Assembly (NCBI RefSeq): GCF_010015445.1
Contig: NC_053134.1
Coordinates: forward strand, 7,671,136-7,735,135
Reading direction: 5' to 3'
Length of the DNA: 64,000 nt
Origin: Perca fluviatilis
Taxonomy: Eukaryota > Chordata > Actinopteri > Perciformes > Percidae
The position numbers were made by a program, and so were the translations under genes. A model generated the notes under the pieces. The model saw only the letters and a program-made list of their open reading frames with translations, was not told the DNA's origin and did not search any database. Shown piece by piece: positions 44,177 to 57,520 of the stretch; position 1 is the stretch's first letter, and each line of letters starts with the position of its first letter.

Positions 44177-47100
44177 TCAGAAACTGGAACATTTATGCAT
44201 CCTTTTTCGGTGAAAATTACCAAAAGCTTTCATCTGCATCTTTGCTTTTTTGCTGATGTCAAATGAATAACCAACTCTGTAAAATAACAGGGGAATATAA
44301 ACTGTAAAAAAGTCTAGAAAAGTGGGGAAACACACAAATCAGCACTTACAATTAACTATTCAAAACAGAGTTGCTAAGCTGGGTGAAAAAAAGAAAAACA
44401 TTCATTTCACATGCAGCAGAGAGCAGACATTTGTGTACATGATTAAACATGGAGACAAAGTCGCAGGTTAATAGCATACTGAACTGTAAATCTTAATTTC
44501 TTGGTGAAAACATCACAGCTGGTATCATGAATATAAACTTCAGACTGAACGTTTTAATGAATGGGATGCTGATTTATTTCGTCTCCGGTGATGTGTACTG
44601 TAGCTCACACAAAGGTTTCTTTTGAACATCAAAATTACGTGATTGGAAGTTCATAATTCGAGCAGAATCGCTTACCATATTTGAAATAAATTATATCTAC
44701 AGTGAATTTTGAGACTTGTAGTTTGATAGCACTCTCCTCTTGGCTGTACGCTCGACTTTTAGTTCATAGCTTGAACTCTAATCGAGCCAATTAGGCTGCG
44801 AGCCACATTTGTTACTTCAAAGCTGTAAATTCAAAGTGCAAATTTGAGCATAAACAGTGGTGGGATGTGTATTTTCCTTGTGATCGCAGGTGTGTTCTGT
44901 GTTTTTAACCTCCCTGCAAACTAGGTGCAGCAGTCAGATACTGTTGGCTGGAGAGGATTAATCCATTTAGGTGGTGTTACTGCAGCCAGGCTTTGTTTAG
45001 CTGCAGAGAATGGCATTGTGACAGATGGGATATTGAGTTTTTTGCTACCGGAGAATGGAAAGCAACACCCTGCCGAGTGCTAATCCTAATGACATGGCGC
45101 AGGGGGATACGCTGTTTCTCAACAAACTGTAATTACAACATGGAGGAACTTAGTCAATGTGTCTGTGTGTGATGCCAGCACATAAGACAAAAGACCCACG
45201 CAGCGGATACAGTGCAGCAGGCTCAGGAGTCTGGAGTTTTCCCTCCAGCTCCAGATTTCTCCCACCATGTCCTCTTCCCACAGTGTCCAGCCCATGAATT
45301 CCAGTATTCCCTGTTCCCTCTTCCTCCCACAGCCTTTCCGGGGAGGTCAGCTTTATTTGGAGCCTCCAATAATGATTACAACAGCTTATTTCTATTACTG
45401 TTTAACCACTGAACAGTATTGATGGAACAGCTGGTATTAAGGTGTGTCTCAGATGGAATTTCTTGAAACAAAAAAGGAGGTTTTTGGTCTGCAGTGTTGT
45501 AGCATTTCTATATTCCAAAGAGAAGAAAGACTGCCCTGTGAGCAATGATTTGGTGATTTTGCAGGAATGAGAAAAATGGGCTACATTTTGGTTGTAAAGA
45601 CAACATTTAGTCGACATTTACCGCTGTTTCATGATCATATTTCAAAGTGTAGTTTGGAGCTAATTCACACTGAAATATAGTCATTTAAAATGCTCTTTCG
45701 ATGGTTATATGTAACCGAGACCTTTAAAAAAAAAAAGAACATTCATCCACATGTAGCCCAGTTAATCTTAACACGTCTTTTGACCTGCAAATCAAAGTTG
45801 CTGCTTTTACACAGATTTTGAGGAAGATAATTATGAATAAAAACATGATTCAATGAGTTTATAAAGCTAACTTCGGACTAATGCATGCTTTTCTAAACAG
45901 AAGGTCAGAGATCAAGAGGAAGTCTGTGAAACTGCAAGTAAACAACACATCAGTGTTGCTCTGCTGCAATATGCTCAGCGCTGCAAATGTCTAAGGAAAG
46001 CAAAGCCAAAGAAAGAAAAAGTAAAAATGTCTAAAAGAAGACTTCAGAGTGCCTGATGGGAAACAGAAAAGCAGGAAATCCTCCAACCTTGGTTAACTAT
46101 CAGACGCTCTCCATCTTCTGTCCCAGAGTGAAGCAGAGAAATCTCTTCTAATTACCAAAACCATATTGGCATTCATGGCTACCTCTGCTGGAGTACTTGT
46201 GTGGCTTTTTGGGGTGGGAAAACAAGTCTGAATAATTCACAGAACTTTCTGTAATCAAGGCCTCCCATCTTCTCCCCCCGCCAACTTCCCTCTCCCCCAA
46301 CGTTTTCTATTTTTTCCCCACTGACCTTTCTATTATTTTTAACATAATCCTGGGGTACCAGGGAGCCCTTTGCTGAATTATTCATCCCGTCAGATCAAGA
46401 CATATAAACAAGTCTGCAGCTCTCTCTTTCCCCACCTCCCACTTCCTCTACATGTTATCTCTCACCCGCACTTGGCTTCTTCGGATGGGAAAAAAAAAGA
46501 AGTAATATTTGATCCTATGGGCTGTTTGTGTAATAAACATCAGAGGTGAGAAAGAAGCCAGTCTGGCATCTTGGAAACTAGGGGGCAAAAAAAGAAAAAG
46601 AGGCAGGGATGGAGGGAAGTGTGGATGCTGACACAAACGTCTGATTAAAAAATGACAAGCAACATGAGACTCTGAAGCATTGTAGGCATGTTTTATGACC
46701 TCATATTTCTAAGTCACTTCAACGACATCTTTCTGTGACCTCCGAGGCAATTGGATGAGCTTGGCGGTGTATATACGTATACTTGAGAAACAGTCTAATC
46801 CCAGATAAACAGATATGAGCTGCATTTTCTATTCTGGGGCTCCCTTCATCTCTACTCCTGTCGGGCAGATGAAGACGGAGACTGGGTCATGGGGACAAGG
46901 CTACTTTAAAGCTCCAAGCGATGTACCAAACTCCCTTGAGTCATCTCCGCTGATATACTGCTGCTTGTGCAAGTCATCATAAATAATGTAGAGAATATTG
47001 AGCTGTGCAGGTATATGCACACAACAGCTGTCTGGATGTGAGAAGAGATCATTCGAGGAAAAGGTTTGGAGTTCGGAATTCATTTTGCAGAGAAGCAGAG

Positions 47101-47529
47101 GGACAGACAAAAACAAGTGCCATGGCCTAGAACAAAGCACTTTATATAACTCTCACAGCTTGAGAACAAATATGCTACTCTTTGATATAATACAGCTTAA
47201 TAAAGCTGCTGGAGTGTTAATGAAGCGACTTCTCAACCATGTTTTTGATGTTTACATGAGTCTGATGGAGAAAGCAACACAAATATGGCTCTTTTTATTT
47301 TTGTGTTGTTGTTTTACAGCTATTAAGGATGTACTATGAAAACACAGACAGCAAAGGGTTCAGCTCAGTTCACGGTTCCAGTTATGTTTTGAAATGAGTC
47401 TCTCTTAGTCGTATCATACAGTCAGTTGCTTGTTGCTAATGTCCACAAATGTAGTTCACCTGCAGGGGAGTCTTGACCTGCATGTTTGCCCCTTTTACCA
47501 AAGCTCAAAAATATTGCCTCATAACACCC

Positions 47530-47994
47530 TTAAAGTAATAGTCTCGAAATTTGGAAAAATATCACTTTCTGAGAATGACTGAAAGTTAGACGAGAAAATC
47601 AATACCACCATCATATCTGTGCCATAAATATAAAGCTACAGTGGTTAGCTTAGCTTAGCAAAAAGACAAGAAGCAGCAGAAAAAAAGCTAGCCTAGCACT
47701 GTCAAAAGCTAAAACGAGCTCCCTTCTAGCACATGTAAAGCTCACTTTTTAACACATTATACTGTATGGTTTGATTAATCCAGGCTTTAGAGGTGTTAGT
47801 TGGTGTATTTTTTACCTTTAGAAAGAGCCAAGCTAGCCGTTTCCCACTGCTTTCAGTTTTTACGCTAAGCTAAGCTAAGCTATCTCCTGGCTGAAGCTTC
47901 ACATTCAACAGACAGATACGGGAGCGGTGTTGATTCTGCATCTCTGCAAGAAAGCAAATAGGCCGACCTCCCAAAATGTGGGGACTATTCTTTT
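47530..47994. mobile_element. TTAA-type repeat (GCTAAGCTAAGC family), near-complete
   Basis: The left end TTAA-agtaatagtctcgaaatt and the right end caaaatgtggggactattct are inverted repeats with several mismatches. Internal blocks ggttagcttagcttagcaaa, gctttagaggtgttagt and gctaagctaagctaagct match the decayed copy at 15590-15905. Confidence 0.7.
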
Positions 47995-48084
47995 GACAGC
48001 TATTAAAAAGCTTATAAAAACAACAGCATTAAGCAAATATTAAAAAGTATAGATACAAAAATAAACAGAACACTGTTGTTGATT

Positions 48085-48830
48085 AGGGCTGTACGATACA
48101 CCAAACCCACGATTTGGTTCGTTTCATGATTTTAATTTTTTTTTCTCCAAAATCGTTTCAGTGGTTCATCAACTCGCTTGAATGAGACATAAGAATAATG
48201 GTAATGGTAACAGTAATGGACAATTCCGCTTCCAACCTGTAGGGGGACCAAAGAAGAAAAGTGCTTTGGTGTTGCTTTAAGGTTAGCCTACTATAAAGGT
48301 GCTGGTTGACAAGTAGCTAATGCTAATGCTTGGTATCACGTTAGCTAATTCTTGGTGGGTAACATAAGATTACGACATCATTCAACACGCTCAGTTATTT
48401 TTAGTATTTTGATTGTTTTGACCACGGTTAACAACTCTGGGCTAACCCACGAATTCATCAGTAACGTTAACTGTATAGATAGACGACTAATCTAATGGTA
48501 ATTTAGCCAGCTAGCACACCCCTGTCTGTCTGCTTCACTCTCCCGGCGCTGCAAGGCTTTAGTCGGGATGAGAGCTGACAACATGCACAGTCAGCCCCCA
48601 GCCAGCTAGCAGCCGGCCACTATCATTACAGCAATCCAAACCCGGTCAGCACTTAACTCCGGCGCTAAGGGCGCTAACGGCAGTTTACTGAATCGTCGGG
48701 AAACAGACCCAGGCACCTGAGTCAGAACAGTGGCCATGCGTAACATTACACCTCCGTTAGTGTTACCGGTATTGGGGCCCTTTCCACAAGGCAAACGGGG
48801 GAAATCTTAAAACAATGTGAGAGGGGCCTG
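48085..48830. repeat. Possible hAT-like MITE, left end only
   Basis: Starts tagggctgtacgatacacca, the form of hAT MITE ends, but no inverted right end is seen. The interior has several gctaatgctaa/gttagc words and a GC-richer block at 48540-48780. The right limit is a guess. Confidence 0.3.
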
Positions 48831-49017
48831 TGAGGTGAGTTTAGTGGACCGAAGGCTGCAACTCTTCTAACAAATTATTACAGTGTTTACTGAAACTCTG
48901 AGAACCTCAAATTGCCTTTTTAGGTTTTGTCACCGGACCAGAAGCGATGCATCGTGTCTCTTTGCACCTCTGCTGCCGATATTTTTTCAATTTTGTATAA
49001 GATTACTTATGCATATG

Positions 49018-49217
49018 TGCGGGCTGCAACTAACACTTACTTTTATCATTGATTTAGCCACAGATTATTTACTTCATTGGTCTTCAAACTGTCAGAAAAT
49101 CGTGTTTTACTGTCACATAAGACAAGAAAAGCATTAAATCCTCATGTTTTTTTGCTTTTAATTCAACTTTAATTTACTGTCGATTGACTAATTGATTTTT
49201 CAAAACACGCTTCAGCT
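49018..49217 (+). repeat. Interspersed repeat copy interrupted at its right end
   Basis: gggctgcaactaacacttac, gtcagaaaatcgtg, agaaaagcattaaatcctca and gattgactaattgattttt form a fish repeat whose inverted relative is at 4530-5060. The copy runs into the hAT element at 49218, and its final bases appear to resume after 50237. Confidence 0.55.
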
Positions 49218-50237
49218 TAGGGCTGGGCGATATGGCTGAAAACTGTATCACGATATAAGTGTTTCATATCGGTCGATATCGATAATTATTGATATTTTTT
49301 ATGACCTATTTAAAATAAGGACCAGGAGAAAAATATATTAAATTTAAACATTTTTATTTTAAACTTAACCTTCCTCTGATTATAATCCCCTCAGTTATAA
49401 AAGCAGAAATGTCAACACAACCATGGAAATCACTCAAATAATTAAAATGTAAACGTCTGTAAAAAGACGTTTTAAAAAAATGTAAAAAGTCTAAAATCAC
49501 AGTGAAGAAAGAATAAGTAAGAACTGCTTAATAAGGTGTAATAAAATGGTGCAAAGTGTTAAATATAAACATAGAGAAACCTGAAACCTGAGAAGAACTA
49601 TTTTCTGCAGGTTTAGTGCTAGGTTGGTAACCTGGCTTCTGGACAGTGCTCAGCATCTGCCTCCGTTATTTCTTTGTAGCGTTTAGTAAGGCGCTGATGC
49701 AGAGTACCTCTCCATGGCGGTCTGCTGCTTGCGCGTGTGTAGCAGCTGCAGATGTTGTTGGACGTTGCTGGCGAATACGGCTGTGCTCCAAAGTGTGAGC
49801 GCTAAGGTGGTAAAACAAGTTTGCGGGTGTTGTGTGTGGGGACGACGGTCAGACTTATAAAATCCCCAAAACTGCCATACTGACTTTTCCTGTTTTATCA
49901 ACAATTTCCTCGCTTCGCCGGGCACTCACTTTCCACTTATCGCTCCACGCCGCCGGTTCTGTTATTGTAGAATGGTAGAATCCAACACGGACAGCAATGT
50001 GGGCGAAACCAAACATGATACTGTTACATGATTGGCTGTTAGAGTGTCACTCCCTACGTTGCTAGGTTACCAGAGAGTGAGTGCCTTTGTTCATGCAACC
50101 AAACTTGCTTTGCAACTTCTGGTTTCTTCCGAAGAAGAAAAACAAGTTATCGAACGTTTTATCGACCGCATTTTCTATTGATATTGATTACGTGTCTATC
50201 GCGATACATATCGTTATCGTTTTATCGCCCAGCCCTA
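49218..50237. mobile_element. hAT-like MITE with perfect 8-bp target duplication
   Basis: The ends tagggctgggcgatatgg and ttatcgcccagcccta are inverted repeats followed by a field of atcgata/gatatcg words. The octamer CTTCAGCT flanks it exactly at 49210-49217 and 50238-50245. At 1020 bp it is large for a MITE, but no transposase domain is recognisable. Confidence 0.92.
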
Positions 50238-51942
50238 CTTCAGCTCTACATAAGGCTATTAGCTATTGAGTATGTGTGTGTGTAATGTATAGTTCATTAT
50301 ACAGGCTTTCCTGTCTCTTGCATGAAAAAAAGAGCACCATTTCAAAAAGGTCTTCTTTTAGAAGCGAAATGGGATTGTCTGGACTGTTGGGACTAATGGG
50401 ATTTGTGATCAATGCCAACCCTTTTCATGATAGACAGCCAATCCCTTCTGAATGGCTTCCCCACTCAAGAGCAAAGAAAGCTCAATTCCTTAATGCCCGA
50501 CCTTTGAACAGTCTCCTCGAAAGAAATCTCTGCAAAAGAAAAAACAATAAGTGAGTGCCCAATAGGAACTGAAGCATGATGACTGGATGACATCATGATT
50601 TGCTATAAGCCAAACGCACTGAGCCTCTCCTACTCTAAAAAGGACAAGTCAAGGTCAGTCGGGTCACTTTGACGCAGTGAACCATCAGCGCCAACATGCG
50701 CTGGTATCACAGTACCATTCTCTCCGTCACCACATGGCTCAGCTCCCTTATTTTCTGCAGGAATGTCCAATCGATTTTTTTCTCTTTTTTTTTTATGTGA
50801 GAAAGTGGCGCTCTCCCCTTGTCAGTGAGAAAACTCTGCCGGAATATTAACAGGTAGTTGCCATGGCAACAGGCGACTGCTGCCTAACATTGCAGTGATT
50901 GCCTGAGCTGGAAAGAAAAGCAGCATTTTCTTTTTCTGTCTTTTTTCCTTTTACTGTAAGGAAAAGCACATGAAAAAAAGCTCTCTGGCTGCTCTGAGAG
51001 TTTTAAGCCCCAGAGCCACATCCACATGGATGACCAGCCATCCAACACAAAAAGGATCTCATCATTGGGGGATGATTCAGTTGGGTAACTGCTGCATCTA
51101 GTGTACCAGAGAGACATTTATTCTCTCATCAATAATGAATGAATGTACTTGAGACTCAGACCACATTAGCAGTGAAATGGCCAAAATGATTAAACGGCCG
51201 ACCCAACTGGCTAACTGCAAATGTCAGCCGTAGATCCATGACCCAGCTGTTGGTAGAAGCCCACAGCAGTGAGAGAAAGAGTGGACACCGGAAAAAATAC
51301 TAGATTCAAATAGAGCCCCATTGTGCATTTATGGCAATGTGGAGGTCTAATTAGATATAAATGTTAAAGCGTGGTCCAAGCTTTGTGGTTCCCAAGGTGA
51401 TCAGCAGCTCTCATCTCCTCTACAAAGAATAATGAACCATGTGGCTCGTTGACGTCAGCAACTGAACCAGCAATACTGCATGTGTATACACTATATCAGG
51501 CATAACCATATGGTTACACTAATTTCCCGAGAAGGTTCAAATAAATAAATAAAAAACTGAAAAAACTGAAAAATGTCATCAAAGATAGCAATATACAGCA
51601 ATTTACCATACATTCATAGGCGCCTCTACCATGCAGATGCACACGGCAACCTCAACATAGAGAGAACTTAATCAAGTTTTATTTTCATTGTCAAAGAAAT
51701 TCTTGCCACTCTAGCATAAAAAAAACATTGGACTGTCCTCAACAGGAATCTTGTGTTCTGTATTTTAGGAGAAAATGCAAGTTGGAAGATGCATGGGTTT
51801 AGATGTTGATAAATAGATAGATGTCAATGTTGATGTTCATAAAATGCAAAGAAAATGACCATAAAAGTGAAAAAGAGTCCTGTAACCTAAGATTAACCCT
51901 GAGAACTCAGGACATAGATGGAAACTTCACAGGAGACAGTAT

Positions 51943-53423
51943 TTAAAGGAATATTTCACCGCTGGAAAGCTGAATATATCTTTAAATTGGGTCACTTATG
52001 TAGTAGAAATGTGAAAAAAAAATTGAAATTGGTGCCTTCTAGGCCGAGAAAAGCCAGAAAATGTGTTTTGGTCTTATATGGATGAAAAACACCAAATCCC
52101 AGAATGCACCTGCTTCGTTGTTTTGAGTCCACTCCCAAGCCACGCCTACCGCTTGACAGACCGACAGAGGCATTCAACTCAACTCAAGCGTGTTTTATTG
52201 TCATTTCAACCATATACACCCAAACAAACGTTTCATCGCTGACTCAAGTGGTGTTACACATTTAACATATATAAAAACGACATTATATAAAAACGACATA
52301 CGAAACAGGCTACATTTAGTACACACACTTTATAGGCTCCGCAAAGTTCAGCTAACGCGATACTAGCATTAGGCTTGGTGGGCTTTAAACACCGAGCATA
52401 AACACAGCCGTGAATTGGTGTGTAATGTAGAATGGTCGGCATTTAACAGTCACAAACTCCACCAGCAGTTAGCAGTTAAAATGGATACAAATCACCACAT
52501 TTCTGCACCACTGCGGTGTTAACACAGCCCACCTCTTTTACCTGGCGACAGAGCATCTCTAGCTCGGAGGGCTAGCAGGCCTGGTAACTGGACAGTCCGG
52601 TACACTATTCAGGCATGTTTCCACAACAACAAAAACACGGCAGTCTCTGAACTCACGTTGGGAGTGTCGTTGAAGTTGGATGTAGTCCAGTTTGTGGTCT
52701 AAATGGGGACACTTGCAAGCAGGATCCGTAAGTTCAGCTAACGCATACTAGCATTGGTGTACTAAACACAGAGTATAAACACAGCCGTGAATTAGCGTGG
52801 AATGTCGAATGCGGCATTGTCCAGCTTGTTGTTTAATGAGCGACACTTGCAAGCGTGGCTGGGACAGGTGGACAGCTAGCGTTAGCTTTCCACCTAGCCG
52901 ATGAGGATGTCCCCGCCCGGCTAGCGGCATTGAGCGACTCCGTGCAGGCGAAGCTCACGTAGTGTGCCGAGTATTGCGTCTGTAATAACGTTTCCTCCAT
53001 ATTCTCCGATCTGTACCGATGTATCCCGGTGGTACACACGTCCGGTAGTTTGAATGCAGATAATTGTTGTAAATGTTTTCTGCTGAAAACCGAAAGCCTG
53101 TTTAGCGAAGATTCAAGATGGCTGACAGTCGTTTTCATTCGGAATACCTCGGCCAGACTCGGCAGTCCAACCCCCTGTGGGCGTGTTGAAAACATACGGA
53201 AGTAGATCCTACTACTGGCTGTAGTCCTTTCCCTCTGGCCCAAAAATCTTCCAATGACGCAAAAATCGTCATTTTACATCATCGGAAGATTTTTTCCAGG
53301 CCCCAAATGCAGAAATCTCTCGTCTCAGGGGGACATGAGGGAGGGAGGCACGGTCATTCAGAAATACTATCGGGTTTCTACTGATACAAAGCTGAATGCT
53401 AAATCGGTGAAGTATCCCTTTAA
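51943..53423. mobile_element. TTAA-flanked non-autonomous transposon with internal duplication
   Basis: The left TTAA-aggaatatttcacc and right ggtgaagtatccct-TTAA are inverted repeats with two mismatches. The 1.48-kb interior holds a direct duplication: about 52350-52443 and 52733-52817 share ttcagctaacgc, atactagcatt and taaacacagccgtgaatt in the same order. It also contains frames of 60 to 136 codons that I do not recognise, probably chance. Confidence 0.75.
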
Positions 53424-55014
53424 GTACAAAATTATGTGTATATTTATGGCTATTCTTTACTGGTTCTTCTCATAATGTTGATGATGTTTTCAAAGCAACT
53501 GAGTCAAAAGAATCTTGGGAAATGAAGGCAAATTCAATGTGTAAAGTAACTTTTTCTTGAAAAATATTTATAGAATCATTAGATGTGCTCGGTAGCGGTC
53601 TCAAACTTATAAATACCTTTCCCTTAGATCCACAGCTTTTGTACACCAGGTAATAATTTGTGCCCACAGGATAACATCTTATTCCCACAAGATGAAAAAT
53701 GTAATCTTCTGGGACTTCAGGGGCTTCTTAACAGAGCCTGAAATCAATTCATTAGTTATAGTAAAATAAATAATAAAAACACATTCTGACTATCCAGCAT
53801 TAGAGTAAGGGCAGTTAGAAGGGTACAACATCAGTAAGAGAGGAAGCTAATGAGACCAAGCAATTTTGAAACTAACCGAAATAATGATAGCCATGAAACA
53901 GGTAAACATGCACATAATGTAGCTATCGAGAGAAAGATTAGCAAACCTTCCACGATTCTGAATGACAAATTACATAAAGGAACTTTAAACGAATGTATCA
54001 AAACCCAAAGTTGTTCTTTGTCATTCATTATTTCAGTCTTCACCCGCTCTGCTACCAAGTAATGGTATACAACTCTTCACATGGTGACAGCCCTGCAGTA
54101 ATCACTGAGGAGCACCTACTACATCGTGGATAATAGCTCAGTTTGGTGACATATTCTGACATTGCCCTTATAAGCGTTTATTTCACTGGCTTTCAGCGCC
54201 TGTTTGCTCTGCAGACAGACAACACGCAAAGTGTCAGAGAGTACTACAATTATGTTTCTCACACACTCTGACTCTCACACAGCTCTTAATGGAAGTCCCT
54301 GCTTTATTGTACCTAAAAGGGGTGCCATGAAGGCCCTTCAGTTATAAATCAGACCTCAGTGAAGAACAAAGCTGAACATAAATCTGCTGCCTGAAAATAA
54401 GTCTAATGAACATCAGACATATCAGAAGAGCAACAAAGAAGGGTATCCCATGTCTCTAGTTAAGACACCAGATTCATTTTATTCCGCCAAATTTCATTCA
54501 AATGTAGGGGGAATTGTATGCATTAGGCATGGAACAGTGCAAACGTTCCTCAGCGAGTACGCGGGACTCCCCCAACAACGACCTGCTGCTAAATGGTACA
54601 TTTTCACTTTCCAGCCACCACTACAACGGACTGGAATTGTTGAAATGTATCATTTTCACACCACTAAAATTTCCACTTGTCCAATACCTCACTTTATGAC
54701 TAGATAATGTTACCTCTGAACCTCCCTCTCCTAACATAAGTGTTCACACTTTATTCCAAATGGTTAGCCCAACTGCTAGACATTAAATTAAGCCTAAATT
54801 AACTATTGCTTATTATACATATTTGTATCAAAGCAAAACCAAGTACAAACTGTGTATGTCTCTTTTTCAAACTAACTGAATTGTATCAGTGTTATTTTGG
54901 AATGTTATTCAGATGTAACTCCCAGTGATGGGGACTTTGGAACATGGCATAATCTTTCCACTGCAACATGCTGTATGTCCAACAGACCATTTTCATTATG
55001 ATGGCGTACTTAAC

Positions 55015-55696
55015 TTAAAGGAGATCTCCGGGCAATTTTTACGTTAATCTTGATCGCTATACGTATGTGAGTACTGTCGATAGCAAAAAAAAAAAAAAAA
55101 AGCTGAATCGGTGCTAGCAACACAGAGCTGCAACATAGAGCTGCTGTCCGGAGGACATCCACCAGACTAGCAGGCGCTCATTGGATTGTTGTCGGCCGCG
55201 GGAGGCGAGGAAGGCGGGGAGGAAGCAGAGGCAAGGGTGCCGGACGGGCCTGCTAGCCCGACTAAGGAAACTACCACACAGTTAGCCACTGCAAAGACTC
55301 CTACCAACGCCAGATCCATGTCACGCACAATAGATGCGCTACAAATACACACGGAACTGCTGCGTGATGATTACCACAGAAGCTTGGCTGAACACACTCC
55401 CGGACGGCAGCTAGCAGCTAGCAGGGCGAGCCAGAGTTGAAAACACATCTTGTTGTCAGGTAAGAGCCCCGTTCATGTTGCACAGACATTTTAATTGCAT
55501 TTTGTGTCTGTTAAAAGGCACAAAGGCACTATTTATCTTATGCCCCCCATAATTGCCATTTTAGCAAAGTGAGCTCTGGGCATTAGCTGCAGCAGCTCCG
55601 TGTTGCTAGCACCGATTCGGCTTGTTTGTTTTTGCTATCGACAGTACTCACATACATATAGCGATCAAGATTAACATAAAAACAGTGCTCCTTTAA
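55015..55696. mobile_element. TTAA-flanked MITE with long (about 110 bp) inverted repeats
   Basis: TTAA lies at 55015 and at 55693. The inverted repeats include taatcttgatcgctata, gtgagtactgtcgatagc and cggtgctagcaacac on the left with their complements on the right (about 55588-55692). An A17 tract at 55085-55101 lies in the left arm. The interior carries an 84-codon GC-rich frame starting at 55186 with no recognisable domain. Confidence 0.85.
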
Positions 55697-57169
55697 GGTG
55701 CCGTGTGGTCTTTTTGTAATTAAATGCATCGTGTGCATCGTTGAGGCCTGACAAACGTGTTGCATGCATGCACGTAAAACCATCGGCAGGAATGTCAAGC
55801 TAATCAGGGACCCACTCGCTAAAGCACAGAACCACAGCTCCACCTTCAGGGCTTCAGTGCTCTGCGTACTCTGCTGTCACTTGCATTCAAACACACCACC
55901 CCCACCCCAGCATCCACCTGCTGGCTCTTAGTCTAAGTTCACCTTGGGGGGGAGTTATTATCGTCACTCCCCAATCCCTGCTGGGCTGAACTTGTTGTTT
56001 CCTTGTGGTGAGCGACAAGGTCAGAGTCTAGACGCATAATGACTGAACTGTTGTTCTTTTCGCCACGTGGGATGGGTCATAGGTGTAATGAAACTCCTGA
56101 TATCTCAGGACATGACTCGGAAATACAACTAGGAGGTCTAACATGGCTGCTTGTAATTAGAGTCGGTACGATATGACATGAACGCAAGATAAGATACTCT
56201 AAAATGGACGCAGAACAGAGAATAAAGTAAAGTTCATTTTTCACTGTTTTCTTTTGTGTAATAAGCATAACAGCCTCACGGGGCCGCTAGCGTGGCTTTA
56301 TACGTGTTTTAGCTTCCGTTGCTGCTAACGAAGCTGAACATATCTCCATCCGCTCATTAGCATTCAAATGATCCACCTTTTTCCATCACACTTGTTTCCA
56401 GTGAAAATTCCCCCTCTTCTCCAGTGTTATAACAAGATGGGCCCTCACATCCTCATAAATAAATCAAAACAAATATAGCCTATGTATCCGGCCACGTAAT
56501 GAAAACATGTGTTGACTTGGAATGACTTTTGACAGCGTATGCTCATCCACTGCAAACCGGCTGCATCTAATACTAACATTAAAACTTTGATTTTCTTCCT
56601 CTGCATCTCTCTGCATGTTTGCACACTTTCTCTTCATGACAATTTGTATCACTGCAGTCTTTTGTGTGCACCATTGAACTACTGTCAAGCAGAAAAGCAT
56701 GAATGAAAGTTCCCCTCAAAATTCTACATCTGAATATGAAACAATATATTCTGATATTTCTCAGAATATAATTAGAACAAAGGGTGCACTTCATATCCCA
56801 TCCTAAATACCCTGAGTTTATACATATTACTAGGTGCTGTCCTGTTCTGAAGTATTGTAAGTGTTGTAAAGTGGTTCCCATTTAAGGGGTCAGCTCCTTC
56901 CAAGGGGTCACCAGGGTCTGTGAGATCATTATTAAAGTTCTGCTACACAACTTTGTTTTCATTTTTCCTCTGAAATGTAGGGGAGTAGAAGTAGAAAGAA
57001 GCATAAAATGGAAATACTCAAGTAAAGTACCTCCAAAGTACACTTACTTACTTTCCACATATTGCTGCGATTACAGCATGAACTTTGTAAAACCTGACTT
57101 GTTGTGAAAATTACAAACTTTGCATCTTACTGCAACCTTAATCTATTTACACAACATTCCAATTCCGGA

Positions 57170-57365
57170 ATTGTTCAGGTGCTGCCGGAAATTCCGCCGA
57201 ATGTCCCTCATTTAGGCCAGATGTCCGTTCCCTTGGGCTTTCTTTGTGTTGGCATTTTAAACTCTGGTCGATTTATGAGGACTAAGGTTAACTGCTCCTC
57301 AGATCTCTGCAGGGTAAATCCAGACAGCTACCTAGACTATCTGTCCAATCTGAGTTTTCTGTGGT
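57170..57365 (-). repeat. 14.0-kb-family repeat, inverted partial copy
   Basis: On the minus strand it reads cagaaaactcagattggaca, tagtctaggtagctgtctgg, ctgcagagatctgagg and a ccggcagcacc right end, matching the copies at 14.0 and 36.9 kb. Confidence 0.75.
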
Positions 57366-57520
57366 AGTACAATGTTTTTCCCGTTTCCTGTTTCCCGTCA
57401 AATTTTGAACGGGCACTGTACTAGTGAATAAAATCAGCAGAAAACCTCTCTTTGTGCCGTGAACGACACCACTGTCTTGTCCGTCTGTTGCTTGCATTAT
57501 GCAGATATTATTTATTCAAA

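Noticed and set aside
52833..53243. 136-codon frame on the minus strand
   Set aside because: It lies wholly inside the TTAA-flanked element at 51943-53423 and matches no family I know.
55186..55440. 84-codon GC-rich frame
   Set aside because: It is the interior of a MITE with long inverted repeats, with no domain. It is kept only as a note in that element.
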